This document shows, piece after piece, positions 7,846 to 15,764 of a stretch of 64,000 nt of DNA. Source of the DNA: Actinophytocola sp044466355 (GTDB lineage: Bacteria > Actinomycetota > Actinomycetes > Mycobacteriales > Pseudonocardiaceae); contig NZ_JBITMQ010000005.1 of NCBI RefSeq assembly GCF_044466355.1, positions 62,001 through 126,000 on the forward strand, in the 5' to 3' direction. The stretch's first letter is position 1; every line of letters starts with the position of its first letter. Below the pieces are notes generated by a model. That model did no database searches, was not told where the DNA came from, and saw only the letters and a program-made list of their open reading frames with translations. A program made the position numbers and the translations under genes.

Positions 7846-9125
7846 CGGCGTTCTTCCTCGAGCATCGCGGCCCACATGGCGGGGAAGTCCGGCAGCGTCT
7901 TCGACGTGGTCGCGATGTCGTCGACCTCGACGCCCGGCACCGCGAGACCGACGATCGCGCCCGCGGTCGCCATGCGGTGGTCGGAGTAGGCGTGCCAGAG
8001 GCCGGCGCGCAGCGGCATCGGCCGGATCTCCAGACCGTCCTCGGTCTCGGTGGCGCCGCCGCCGAGGGCGGTGATCTCGGTGACCAGCGCGGCGAGCCGG
8101 TCGGTCTCGTGCCCGCGCAGGTGCGCGATGCCGCGCAGGACGCTCGGGCTGTGCGCCAGCACCGCGAGCGCGGCGACGGTCGGGGTCAGCTCGCCGACGT
8201 CGTGCAGGTCCACGTCGATGCCCTGCAGCTGGCCGGGGCCGTGCACGGTCAGCCCGGCGGCGTCGCGGGTGACCCGGCAGCCCATGCGGGTCGCGATCTC
8301 CGCGAAGAACTCACCCGGTTGGGTGGTGTTCTCGGGCCAGCCGGGCACGGTGACGGACCCGCCGGTGACGGCCGCGGCGGCCAGGAACGGCGTCGCGTTC
8401 GACAGGTCCGGCTCGACGATCCAGTCGCGGGCCGCGATCGGGCCCGGCTCGACACGCCACGTGTTCGGCTCGCTGTCGTCGACGGTCACCCCGGCCTCGC
8501 GCAGCATCCGCACCGTCATGTCGATGTGCGGGAGCGACGGGACGGGCTTGCCGTCATGCAGGACGGTCACCCCAGCCTCGTACCGCGCCCCGGCCAGCAG
8601 CAAACCCGACACGAACTGCGAGGACGCCGACGCGTCGATCGTGACGGAACCGCCGGGGAGGCCGCCCTTGCCGTGCAGCGTGAACGGCAACGCGTCGCCG
8701 TCGATGTCCGCGCCCAGGGCCCGCAGCGCGTCCAGCACGGTGCTCATGGGCCGTTCCCTGGCCCTCGGGTCGCCGTCGAAGTGGACGTCGCCGTCGGCGA
8801 TCGCGGCGGCGGGCGGCACGAACCGCATGACCGTGCCCGCGAGCCCGCAGTCGACCCGCGCCGGGCCGTGCAGGCCGTCGTGGGCGGTGACGACGACCTG
8901 GTCACCGCTGTCGTCGACCGGCACCCCCAGCGCACGCAGCGCGTCGATCATCAGGCGGCTGTCGCGGCTGCGTAGCGCACCGGTCAGCGTGCCCCCGCGC
9001 TCGCTCAGCGCGGCGAGCAGCAGCGCCCGGTTCGTGATCGACTTCGAGCCGGGCACGGTGACGGTGGCACGGACGGGCGCGGTCGCGAGCGGTGCGGCCC
9101 AGGGCACGGTCTTGGGCACAGTCAT
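7842..9125 (-). CDS. aroA: 3-phosphoshikimate 1-carboxyvinyltransferase (EPSP synthase)
   Basis: Sixth step of the shikimate pathway: transfers enolpyruvate from PEP to shikimate-3-phosphate. A 427-aa protein with VPGSKSITNRALLLAALS near the N terminus (PEP/S3P binding), a Q/K/R-containing active-site series and LRGIAHLRGHETDRLAAL near the C terminus. The ATG at 9125 (MTVPKTVPW) fits family length. Upstream in-frame starts would extend into the divergent SRAP promoter. It is translationally coupled to rsgA and divergent from the SRAP gene. Confidence 0.96.
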   Translation of the reverse strand: MTVPKTVPWAAPLATAPVRATVTVPGSKSITNRALLLAALSERGGTLTGALRSRDSRLMIDALRALGVPVDDSGDQVVVTAHDGLHGPARVDCGLAGTVMRFVPPAAAIADGDVHFDGDPRARERPMSTVLDALRALGADIDGDALPFTLHGKGGLPGGSVTIDASASSQFVSGLLLAGARYEAGVTVLHDGKPVPSLPHIDMTVRMLREAGVTVDDSEPNTWRVEPGPIAARDWIVEPDLSNATPFLAAAAVTGGSVTVPGWPENTTQPGEFFAEIATRMGCRVTRDAAGLTVHGPGQLQGIDVDLHDVGELTPTVAALAVLAHSPSVLRGIAHLRGHETDRLAALVTEITALGGGATETEDGLEIRPMPLRAGLWHAYSDHRMATAGAIVGLAVPGVEVDDIATTSKTLPDFPAMWAAMLEEERR

Positions 9126-9164
9126 ACCCGCATGATCCCGCATGAGCCCGCACGCGGTGCAGAC

Positions 9165-9186
9165 TGTCGGTGGGCCGTGACACCAT
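9165..9186 (+). promoter_or_regulatory. PafBC/RecA-NDp-type DNA-damage promoter of the SRAP gene (candidate)
   Basis: TGTCGGTG at 9165-9172, exactly 8 nt, then CACCAT at 9181-9186. The RecA-independent DNA-damage promoter recognised with PafBC is tTGTCRgtg-N8-TAnnnT. Here the -10 keeps A2 and T6 but lacks T1. Distance to the GTG start is 22 nt, including the AAGGAGG ribosome-binding site. A DNA-repair gene is exactly the expected client. Confidence 0.6.
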
Positions 9187-9208
9187 CCTCTGCAAGGAGG
9201 TGATGGAC

Positions 9209-9967
9209 GTGTGCGGGAGGTACGCCGCCGCGAAGGACCCGGCCACGCTGGCCGCGGAGTTCGACGCGCTCGACGCGACCGAGGAGCACGCGCCGGCCAA
9301 GGACTACAACGTGGCACCCACCAAGGACGTGGTGGCCGTCGTGCAGCGGCACCCGCGTGACGAGGAGGGCAACGCGGACCCGTCGACCACGGTCCGCAGC
9401 CTGCGGGTGATGCGGTGGGGCCTCATCCCGGCATGGGCGAAGGACAGGTCCATCGGCTCCCGGATGATCAACGCACGGGCCGAGAAGGCCGCCACGACCT
9501 CGGCGTTCCGCACGTCGGTCGCCAAGCGCCGCTGCCTCGTGCCCGCCGACGGCTGGTACGAGTGGCGCCGAGACGGCAAGGTCAAGCAGCCGTTCTTCAT
9601 GACCAGGCCGGACGGGCACAGCATCGCCATGGCCGGGCTCTGGACGGTGTGGCGGGACCCGTCGGTCGAGGACGCGCCGCCGGTGGTGAGCGCGGCCGTG
9701 CTGACCACCGACGCGATCGGGCCGCTGGCCGACATCCACGACCGGATGCCGCTGCTCATGACGCCGGACCAGTGGGCGGCCTGGCTCGACCCGGACGCCG
9801 AGGACGTCGCCGACCTGCTGGCCACGCCGCCGTCGCTGGACCTGGTGGAGTCGCTGGAGCTGCGCCCGGTGTCGACCAAGGTCAACAGCGTCCGCAACAA
9901 CGGCCCCGAGCTGCTCGAACGGGACGAGGAAAAGGCCGACCTCACCCTGTTCGACAACCCGTCATGA
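9209..9967 (+). CDS. SOS-response-associated peptidase (SRAP; YedK/HMCES family)
   Basis: HMCES-type proteins crosslink through Cys2 to abasic sites in single-stranded DNA and protect them during replication. The ribosome-binding site decides the start: AAGGAGG at 9194-9200 is 8 nt from the GTG at 9209 and only 2 nt from the ATG at 9203. The GTG start gives M-C-G-R-Y, which puts the essential Cys at position 2. Also visible: YNVAPT (catalytic Asn), GWYEWRR (Glu) and IHDRMPLLM (His), 252 aa. It overlaps the next gene by ATGA. The same gene (Rv3226c) sits beside aroA in M. tuberculosis. Confidence 0.94.
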   Translation: MCGRYAAAKDPATLAAEFDALDATEEHAPAKDYNVAPTKDVVAVVQRHPRDEEGNADPSTTVRSLRVMRWGLIPAWAKDRSIGSRMINARAEKAATTSAFRTSVAKRRCLVPADGWYEWRRDGKVKQPFFMTRPDGHSIAMAGLWTVWRDPSVEDAPPVVSAAVLTTDAIGPLADIHDRMPLLMTPDQWAAWLDPDAEDVADLLATPPSLDLVESLELRPVSTKVNSVRNNGPELLERDEEKADLTLFDNPS

Positions 9968-10575
9968 CCTCGCTGACCATCGACACGCCGCACGGGCCCG
10001 CCCGCGCGGAGGTGCACTGCGCGCCGGAGGGCCGGGCCGGGCTGCTGCTCGGCCACGGCGCGGGCGGCGGTGTCGGTGCCCCCGACCTGGTCGCGGCCAC
10101 TCGCGGCGCCGCGGCCGCCGGTGTGCACGTGGCGCTGGTCGAGCAGCCGTACCGGGTGGCGGGCCGCCGGGCACCCGCCCCGGCCAACCAGTTGGACACG
10201 GCGTGGCTGGCGGTCGCCGAACGGCTGTCACACGAGTGGTTCCACGAGTTACCCCTCGTGTTCGGCGGCCGGTCCTCCGGCGCCAGGGTGGCGTGCCGCA
10301 CGGCCGAGGAGGGCCTTGCGGTGGCCGTCCTGTGCCTCGCGTTCCCGGTCCACCCGCCGGGGCGGCCGGAGAAGACCCGCATGCCGGAGCTGGACGGCGT
10401 GACAGTGCCCACGTTGGTGGTCCAGGGCGAGTCCGACCCGTTCGGCATGCCCGACCCCGGCCACCACCGCGAGATCGTCGTCTTTCCTGGTGACCACTCG
10501 CTGAAACGCGACGCCAAGGGCATCTCCCGGACCGTGGAGGAGTGGCTCGGCCGAATCCTGAGGCCCCTCGACTAG
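9964..10575 (+). CDS. KANL3/Tex30-like alpha/beta-hydrolase
   Basis: A 203-aa cytoplasmic protein with LLLGHGAGGG (oxyanion loop), FGGRSSGARVA (nucleophile elbow, Ser), VVQGESDPFG (acid) and PGDHSLK (His). This is the pattern of the Tex30/KANL3-like hydrolase family. The ATG lies within the SRAP stop (ATGA), so it is cotranslated with the DNA-damage protein. Biochemical function is unknown in bacteria. Coupling to SRAP is conserved-looking but may only reflect gene packing. Confidence 0.8.
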   Translation: MTSLTIDTPHGPARAEVHCAPEGRAGLLLGHGAGGGVGAPDLVAATRGAAAAGVHVALVEQPYRVAGRRAPAPANQLDTAWLAVAERLSHEWFHELPLVFGGRSSGARVACRTAEEGLAVAVLCLAFPVHPPGRPEKTRMPELDGVTVPTLVVQGESDPFGMPDPGHHREIVVFPGDHSLKRDAKGISRTVEEWLGRILRPLD

Positions 10576-10576
10576 T

Positions 10577-10602
10577 GGAATGAACAGGGGGAACTCCGCG
10601 TT
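10577..10602 (+). promoter_or_regulatory. SigR/SigH-dependent autoregulatory promoter
   Basis: GGAAT at 10577-10581, exactly 18 nt, then GTT at 10600-10602. This equals the consensus GGAAT-N18-GTT of the thiol-oxidative-stress sigma factor SigR (SigH in mycobacteria). It directly precedes sigR, giving the positive feedback loop known in Streptomyces. The ATG at 10603 is too close to the -10 to be used from this transcript. Confidence 0.9.
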
Positions 10603-10695
10603 ATGGGGTACGTGCTGACTCAGACTCGACGCGTATCCTCACAGGGGTCTCATGCGATTCCGACGATGGGACAGTTCCGACTGGAAGGGAGCACG

Positions 10696-11322
10696 GTGCC
10701 GAGCACCGAAACCCAGCCAACCCCACAGGCTGAGACCGAGCAGGAGCGGGCAGAGCGCTTCGAGCGCGATGCCATGCCGCTGCTCGACCAGCTGTACTCC
10801 GCCGCGCTGCGGATGACGCGCAACCCGGCCGACGCCGAGGACCTGGTCCAGGAGACCTACCTGAAGGCGTACGCCGCGTTCGAGTCGTTCTCGGCGGGCA
10901 CCAACCTGAAGGCGTGGCTCTACCGCATCCTGACGAACACCTACATCAACGGGTACCGGAAGCGGCAGCGCCAGCCACAGCAGTCCCCGACCGACGAGAT
11001 CACGGACTGGCAGCTCGCGCAGGCCGAGTCCCACACGTCGACCGGGCTGCGGTCCGCCGAGGTCGAGGCGATGGACCGCCTGCCCGACAACGACGTGAAG
11101 GAGGCCTTGCAGCAGCTGCCGGAGGACTTCCGGCTCGCGGTCTACCTGGCGGACGTCGAGGGCTTCGCTTACAAGGAGATCGCGGAGATAATGCACACGC
11201 CGATCGGGACGGTGATGTCTCGACTGCACCGTGGCCGGCGGCAGCTCCGCGACCTGCTGGCCGGGGTCGCACGTGACCGCGGGTTCCTGCGGTCCGCCAA
11301 CCACGAGGTGACCGGATCATGA
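10696..11322 (+). CDS. sigR: ECF sigma factor of the thiol-oxidative stress response
   Basis: About 208 aa. Region 2 has NPADAEDLVQETYLKAYAAF and NLKAWLYRILTNTYINGYRK; region 4 has LPEDFRLAVYLADVEGFAY, then MHTPIGTVMSRLHRGRRQLR. This is the SigR/SigH signature. The start is the GTG at 10696 after AAGGGAGC. An ATG at 10666 in the same frame would add 10 residues; S. coelicolor makes a longer, unstable SigR isoform from an upstream start, so both may be used. The stop overlaps the anti-sigma gene (ATGA). The gene is preceded by its own SigR-type promoter. Confidence 0.95.
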   Translation: MPSTETQPTPQAETEQERAERFERDAMPLLDQLYSAALRMTRNPADAEDLVQETYLKAYAAFESFSAGTNLKAWLYRILTNTYINGYRKRQRQPQQSPTDEITDWQLAQAESHTSTGLRSAEVEAMDRLPDNDVKEALQQLPEDFRLAVYLADVEGFAYKEIAEIMHTPIGTVMSRLHRGRRQLRDLLAGVARDRGFLRSANHEVTGS

Positions 11323-11615
11323 GCTGCGGCGAACACCATGAGACCGACTGCTCGGAGGTACTGGCCGAGGTGTGGCTCTTCCTCGACCACGAGTGCGACG
11401 ACAAGCGCCGTCGCCTGCTTGAGCAGCACCTGGACGAGTGCAGCCCGTGCCTTGAGCAGTTCGGCATCGAGGAGCACCTGAAGGTGCTGCTCGCCCGCAA
11501 GTGCGGCGGTGAGCACGCCCCCGACTCGTTGAAGACGCGGCTGCGTGCCGAGATCAGGCGGACGGTGGTCGAACAGGGCGGCGTTCCGGTGAACGACCGC
11601 TCCGACCTGCCCTGA
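11319..11615 (+). CDS. rsrA: Redox-sensing zinc anti-sigma factor RsrA/RshA
   Basis: A 98-aa ZAS-family anti-sigma factor that holds SigR in reducing conditions. Disulfide formation ejects zinc and frees the sigma factor. The zinc ligands Cys11, His37, Cys41 and Cys44 occupy exactly the positions known for S. coelicolor RsrA (HLDECSPC motif). Extra cysteines are at 3 and 62. Translationally coupled to sigR, which ensures near-stoichiometric production. Confidence 0.95.
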   Translation: MSCGEHHETDCSEVLAEVWLFLDHECDDKRRRLLEQHLDECSPCLEQFGIEEHLKVLLARKCGGEHAPDSLKTRLRAEIRRTVVEQGGVPVNDRSDLP

Positions 11616-11621
11616 TCGCCC

Positions 11622-13112
11622 TTGTCGACCCTCTCCGACCTCCTCGCGGAGCACACGAAGCTGTCCGGTGGTGAGGTCGACCACCTGCAGATGGTCGTCG
11701 CCGAGTGGCAGCTGCTGTCGGACCTGTCCTTCGCCGACCTGCTGATGTGGGTGCCGGTCGGCGAGGGCCCGGCACTGGACGAGTTCCTGTGCGTGGCCCA
11801 GGCCCGTGCCACGACCGCACCCACGGCCCACCCCGAGGACGTGGTCGGCAGCCGCGTGGCGGTGGCCGAGCATCCCCAGTTGCGCAGGGCGATGCTCGAG
11901 GGCCGGGTGTGCCGCGAGGAGGACCCGTCGTGGTACCTGGGCGTACCGGTCCGCCGCGAAACCATCCCGGTGACCTACGACGACCGCGTGGTCGCGGTGC
12001 TGTCCCGGGAGACCGACCTGGCGGTGCCGAGGGTGCCGTCGTCGCTGGAGATCGCATACCTGGGTATCGCCGCTGACCTGTGCCAGATGGTCGCCGACGG
12101 CACGTTCCCGACGTCCGAGCCCGCCGCCGACGTGCACACGTCCCCGCGCGTGGGCGACGGCCTGGTCCGCCTGGACCCGACGGGCGCGGTGGTGTTCGCG
12201 TCACCGAACGCGCAGTCGGCGTACCACCGCATGGGCCACGCCGCGGAACTCGTCGGCGTCCGCCTGGCCCCGCTCACCAGGGGCCTGATCGCCGACCCGT
12301 TCGACGCGACGGAGATCGCACAGCGCATTCTGGCGGCTCTGGACGGTCAACCGTCCATGCGTGCCGAGGCCGAGTCGGGCCGAGGCGCGGCGGTGCTGTT
12401 CCGGGCCCTGCCGCTGCGCCCGGGCGGCAAGGCAGCGGGCGCGCTGGTGCTGGTCCGCGACGTGACGGAGGTCCGCCGCCGAGACCGAGCGCTGATGTCG
12501 AAGGACGCGACGATCCGCGAGATCCACCACCGCGTGAAGAACAACCTGCAGACGGTCGCGGCGCTGCTACGCCTCCAGTCCCGCCGCACGGCGAGCGAGG
12601 AGGCCAGAGCCGCACTGGGCGAGTCGGTCCGCCGAGTGGCCGCGATCGCCATGGTCCACGAGGCGCTGTCGACGTCGGTGGACGAGCGCGTGGACCTGAA
12701 CTCGTTGGTGGACAAGGTGATCCCGGTAGCCGGCGACGTGGCGGTGGCGGAGAACCATGTGCGGGTCCGCCGCACGGGCCAGTTCGGCGTGGTCGCCGCC
12801 GAGGTCGCGACCCCGCTGGTGATGGTGCTGACCGAGCTGGTGCAGAACGCCGTAGAACACGCCTACCCCCCGGGCGCGAGCGGCGAGGTCGTGGTGTCGG
12901 CGGAACGCTCGGCGAGGTGGCTGGACGTCCTGGTCACCGACGACGGCCGCGGCCTGCCACGGGGTTTCTCGCTTGAGCGCTCGAACGGCCTGGGCCTGCA
13001 GATCGTCCGCACCCTGGTGGAATCCGAACTGCGTGGCTCACTTTCCTTGCGCCGCAGGCAAAGAGGCGGCACGGAGGCCTCGCTGCGCGTCCCACTGTCC
13101 CACCGCCGCTGA
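11622..13112 (+). CDS. pdtaS: Sensor histidine kinase PdtaS
   Basis: A 496-aa soluble kinase with an N-terminal GAF-like sensor (STLSDLLAEHTKL..., AEWQLLSDLSFADLLMWV), a PAS domain at about 195-295, a HisKA_2 phosphoacceptor region (IREIHHRVKNNLQTVAALL, His in HHRVKNN) and an HATPase domain (TELVQNAVEHAY, DDGRGLPRGFSL, GLGLQIV). It closely matches M. tuberculosis PdtaS (Rv3220c) over its whole length; its partner PdtaR is an RNA-binding ANTAR antiterminator not encoded here. The start is a TTG at 11622 with no clear ribosome-binding site, 6 nt after the rsrA stop, so translation probably depends on rsrA. Confidence 0.95.
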   Translation: MSTLSDLLAEHTKLSGGEVDHLQMVVAEWQLLSDLSFADLLMWVPVGEGPALDEFLCVAQARATTAPTAHPEDVVGSRVAVAEHPQLRRAMLEGRVCREEDPSWYLGVPVRRETIPVTYDDRVVAVLSRETDLAVPRVPSSLEIAYLGIAADLCQMVADGTFPTSEPAADVHTSPRVGDGLVRLDPTGAVVFASPNAQSAYHRMGHAAELVGVRLAPLTRGLIADPFDATEIAQRILAALDGQPSMRAEAESGRGAAVLFRALPLRPGGKAAGALVLVRDVTEVRRRDRALMSKDATIREIHHRVKNNLQTVAALLRLQSRRTASEEARAALGESVRRVAAIAMVHEALSTSVDERVDLNSLVDKVIPVAGDVAVAENHVRVRRTGQFGVVAAEVATPLVMVLTELVQNAVEHAYPPGASGEVVVSAERSARWLDVLVTDDGRGLPRGFSLERSNGLGLQIVRTLVESELRGSLSLRRRQRGGTEASLRVPLSHRR

Positions 13113-13123
13113 CCCACGAGGGC

Positions 13124-13166
13124 GGCCGCCGGCCCCCAATCACCAGCGTAGCCGCGACCACCGACA
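13124..13166 (-). repeat. Dispersed promoter-bearing repeat, copy A
   Basis: On the minus strand: TGTCGGTG, 8 nt, TACGCT, then TGGTGATTGGGGGCCGGCGGCC. It is the most diverged copy and points toward the pdtaS 3' end (antisense). Its core fits the RecA-NDp/PafBC promoter pattern exactly in spacing. Confidence 0.6.
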
Positions 13167-13249
13167 TCCCTGCCTCCAACAGCGGAGGAATCCGGGGTTT
13201 GTCCACAGCGCCGCCGGCTGTCCACACCCCACCGCGGAGCGTCAGAAAA

Positions 13250-13292
13250 CGTCGGTGCCATGCCGTAGCGTGGAAACCGGGGGCCGGAGGCC
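13250..13292 (+). repeat. Dispersed promoter-bearing repeat, copy B
   Basis: CGTCGGTG, 8 nt, TAGCGT, then TGGAAACC and GGGGGCCGGAGGCC. It is divergent from copy A about 85 bp away. No convincing gene follows. Confidence 0.7.
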
Positions 13293-13568
13293 AGCCGGCG
13301 AAACCCACTGACCCGAGGTGGACAGCGCGGAAGACCCTCGTGGAAGGCAGCCACTCGCGGAGACCAGTCAGCGGGAAGCCACTTGCCCGGACCAATGATC
13401 AGCCCGCGGACACCAGCTGAAGAAATCCGCCTGCGCAGCCCAACTCATGGAATCAGGTCCGGTCAGCGGAGATCAGCCTGCGGCACCCGGTCCGTGAAGG
13501 CCAACCCGAAGCGAGCACACACAGACCAGCCCGGAACGGCGCAGCCAGTGCGGCGACCAAGCCGCGTG

Positions 13569-13645
13569 ACCTGTGGACAACTCGGCCGCTGTCGCCCGGT
13601 TTTGTCGGTGCCGGCCGCTAGGCTGGAAAACGGGGGCCGGAGGCC
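13569..13645 (+). repeat. Dispersed promoter-bearing repeat, copy C
   Basis: ACCTGTGGACAACTCGGCC, then TTGTCGGTG (13602-13610), 8 nt, TAGGCT (13619-13624), TGGAAAAC and GGGGGCCGGAGGCC. A perfect fit to tTGTCRgtg-N8-TAnnnT. The upstream CCTGTGGAC element is shared with copy D at about the same distance. No open reading frame worth naming follows on this strand. Confidence 0.75.
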
Positions 13646-13726
13646 AACAGCCTCCACAGAGTTCCGCGCCCCGAAATCCGGTTGGACGCTCACGGCTTCT
13701 CAGTTGGACGTTTCCCGGGCACACAA

Positions 13727-13756
13727 AGGCCCGGTACCTGTATCGGCACCGGGCCT
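13727..13756 (-). terminator. Intrinsic terminator of whiB1
   Basis: Perfect 9-bp stem (AGGCCCGGT / ACCGGGCCT) with a 12-nt loop, 25 bp downstream of the whiB1 stop. On the minus strand it is followed by TTTGTG. Confidence 0.75.
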
Positions 13757-13781
13757 CGGCGGCTCAGCAGGGGAAAGCGGG

Positions 13782-14036
13782 TCAGACGTTGCTGCGAGTG
13801 CGGGTCCGCGCATTGCGGCGCTTGAGCGCGCGGCGCTCGTCCTCACTCATCCCGCCCCAGACGCCCGCGTCCTGACCGCTCTGAAGCGCCCAGGTCAGGC
13901 AGTCGGAAGCGACGGGGCAGCGATGGCAAACGGCCTTCGCCTGAGCAACCTGCAGAATCGCCGGACCGCTGGTCCCCACCGGGAAGAACAGCTCGGGGTC
14001 CTCGTCACGGCAGGCCGCGTTGTGGCGCCAGTCCAT
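13782..14036 (-). CDS. whiB1: WhiB1-type iron-sulfur transcription regulator
   Basis: An 84-aa Wbl protein. The four [4Fe-4S] ligands Cys9, Cys37, Cys40 and Cys46 match WhiB1 positions. GVWGGM is the conserved turn, and a basic tail (ALKRRNARTRTRSNV) binds DNA. WhiB1 proteins associate with the primary sigma factor and respond to NO. The ATG at 14036 follows GAGGAGCAAG. It lies next to pdtaS exactly as in M. tuberculosis (Rv3219/Rv3220c). A CRP-like site lies 68 bp upstream. Confidence 0.95.
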   Translation of the reverse strand: MDWRHNAACRDEDPELFFPVGTSGPAILQVAQAKAVCHRCPVASDCLTWALQSGQDAGVWGGMSEDERRALKRRNARTRTRSNV

Positions 14037-14103
14037 TTCTACTTGCTCCTCGCTTGGGCGCGTTCCGGTGCGCCTCTAGTCGTCAACCGGTCGTTGGGGT
14101 GCT

Positions 14104-14119
14104 TGTGAATGCTTTCACG
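14104..14119. promoter_or_regulatory. CRP/cAMP-receptor-like operator upstream of whiB1
   Basis: TGTGA-ATGCTT-TCACG, which matches 9 of the 10 fixed bases of TGTGA-N6-TCACA. In M. tuberculosis whiB1 is a known direct target of CRP (Rv3676), so the position and target agree. This is a prediction from sequence only. Confidence 0.65.
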
Positions 14120-14264
14120 AACCAGCCATATGTCAAGACCTCTTCATCAGCGAGTGCGTGAACTCACCCGAAAGCTCGACGTCAGAGCCCTGTGGATGCG
14201 TAGAGCAACAATCAGGTCACAGGTGCGTCTCGCGGTTCACCACTCGGTGTCGGTCTCCGAGGGG

Positions 14265-15200
14265 CTACCCGACGACCGTCAGAGCATGCTTCACAGACGC
14301 AATTTCGACGCAGGTCCGCTCGCCGATGAGATCGCCGTCGCACTGCACGCGCACCGGTGTCTCGCTCGTGATCCGCAAGCCGGGGACGTCGTCATGGCGA
14401 AGCAGTTTCCGGCCCCGGGTCTCACCCTTACGGCTGATCGCCTGACGGAGGTGCCGCGCCACCGTCGGTAAAGCAAGGCTGTGCAAGGCGAAAACCCCGA
14501 GCCCTCCGTCGAACCCGGTGCCGCGGTTGAGGTGGATGGGCCGCGCCCCGAGATAGGTCCACGGGTCGGTGTTGGACACGAAAACCAGCCGCAAACCGTC
14601 GACCGGTGCCACGCCGGGGATTTCCACGGTCAGTTGCGGTTGCCCGTGCGCGGGTTTGAGGTACTGCGTGAGCGCCACCCGCGTGTACAGCGCGGGGCTC
14701 GCCTTCTTGCCGCGCTTGCGGTCCACCTCCGCGACGACGTCCGCGTCCCACCCGACGCCCGCGCTGAACGTGAACCACCTCGGCGCCTCACCGGGGGAGG
14801 CGGCCATGACCCGGCCCAGCCCGACCTGCCGGTGGCTGCCCTTCTCGAGCGCGTGCAGCAGCTGGTAGGTCGCGTCGACGGGGTCGCGTGGCAGCCCGAG
14901 GGACCGCGCGAACACGTTGGCCGACCCGCCGGGCACGATCCCGAGCATCGGCACCGAGCTGCCCGGCCCGCTCGCGAGCAGACCGTTGACCACCTCGTTG
15001 ACCGTGCCGTCACCCCCATGGGCGACCACCAGATCGGCGCCGTCAACCATCGCCTGCGCCGCCGCGGCCATCGCGTGGCCGCGGTAGTCGGTTTCGAGCA
15101 CGTCGAGCTTGACCTGGCTGGCCAGTGCGTGCGCCAGCACGTCCCGGCCGGCCGCGGTCGTCGCGGTCGCCTTGGGGTTCACCACCAGCACTGCACGCAT
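14265..15200 (-). CDS. Diacylglycerol kinase catalytic-domain protein (lipid kinase)
   Basis: A 311-aa YegS/DagK-type protein. It has VVNPKATAT at the N terminus, the glycine-rich HGGDGTVNEVVNGL nucleotide-binding motif, and GIVPGGSANVFARSLGLP. These enzymes phosphorylate lipid alcohols such as diacylglycerol in phospholipid turnover. The ATG at 15200 begins exactly at the conserved MRAVLVVNP. An ORF extension upstream is not supported. Monocistronic, divergent from a membrane protein gene. Its M. tuberculosis counterpart (Rv3218) is also beside whiB1. Confidence 0.88.
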   Translation of the reverse strand: MRAVLVVNPKATATTAAGRDVLAHALASQVKLDVLETDYRGHAMAAAAQAMVDGADLVVAHGGDGTVNEVVNGLLASGPGSSVPMLGIVPGGSANVFARSLGLPRDPVDATYQLLHALEKGSHRQVGLGRVMAASPGEAPRWFTFSAGVGWDADVVAEVDRKRGKKASPALYTRVALTQYLKPAHGQPQLTVEIPGVAPVDGLRLVFVSNTDPWTYLGARPIHLNRGTGFDGGLGVFALHSLALPTVARHLRQAISRKGETRGRKLLRHDDVPGLRITSETPVRVQCDGDLIGERTCVEIASVKHALTVVG

Positions 15201-15258
15201 AAACCGCAGGGTAGCTACGATCCAGTGAGTCTGTCCGTCCACGGCATGGAAGGTCACT

Positions 15259-15669
15259 GTGCGCATCGAGACCGACGCTCCGAAGACCGTCCGCGGGGCG
15301 GGTCTGCTGGTCGTCCTGCAGGGCCTGATCGGCGTCGTGTTCGCGGTGGCGCTGCTGATCAGGGCCTTCTCCGGCGTGGAGACCATCGGCAACCTGTACG
15401 GCGAGGCCGCCTACTTCGCGGTGCTCGGTGGCGCCGTCCTCGGCTGTGGCATCGCGCTCTTCCTGGGCAAACGCGGTGTCCGCGGGCCCATCACGGTGAT
15501 CCAGATCCTGCTGCTGGGCGTCGCCTGGTACGCGATGGGGCCCTCGGACCAGCCCGAGTACGGCCTCCCGGTCGCGGGGCTGTGCGTGCTGGTGCTGTAC
15601 CTGCTCTACAACGTCAAGGCCCGGGTGTGGGCCGAGGACCGGGCCGGTCTTGAAGAGGATCCAGACTAA
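15259..15669 (+). CDS. Four-helix integral membrane protein of unknown function
   Basis: A 136-aa protein starting at a GTG 6 nt after GGAAGG. Four hydrophobic helices at about residues 14-36, 48-68, 76-94 and 103-119. The acidic C terminus (EDRAGLEEDPD) is probably cytoplasmic. No catalytic motif. Its place between the DAG-kinase-like and GNAT genes corresponds to the membrane protein gene Rv3217c of M. tuberculosis. Confidence 0.75.
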   Translation: MRIETDAPKTVRGAGLLVVLQGLIGVVFAVALLIRAFSGVETIGNLYGEAAYFAVLGGAVLGCGIALFLGKRGVRGPITVIQILLLGVAWYAMGPSDQPEYGLPVAGLCVLVLYLLYNVKARVWAEDRAGLEEDPD

Positions 15670-15764
15670 CGGCGGGTAGTGGATCGACCTCGAACGAGTG
15701 ACCCTGTTGGGGTCCTTGTAAGCCCTGCTCCGCGACTCTGTGTCGCGGTTTCGAGGTGATCTGC

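Larger units (their letters stand above)
13113..13726. other. Gene-free region with three repeat copies
   Basis: About 610 bp between pdtaS and whiB1. Reading frames here have poor third-position GC and no family resemblance. It holds three copies of a promoter-bearing repeat (listed separately) plus short motifs resembling TGTGGACAA. I see no other feature. Confidence 0.7.

Noticed and set aside
13383..14108. A 241-codon plus-strand frame across whiB1
   Set aside because: Its second half is the antisense of whiB1, and the first half has no coding bias or start signal.
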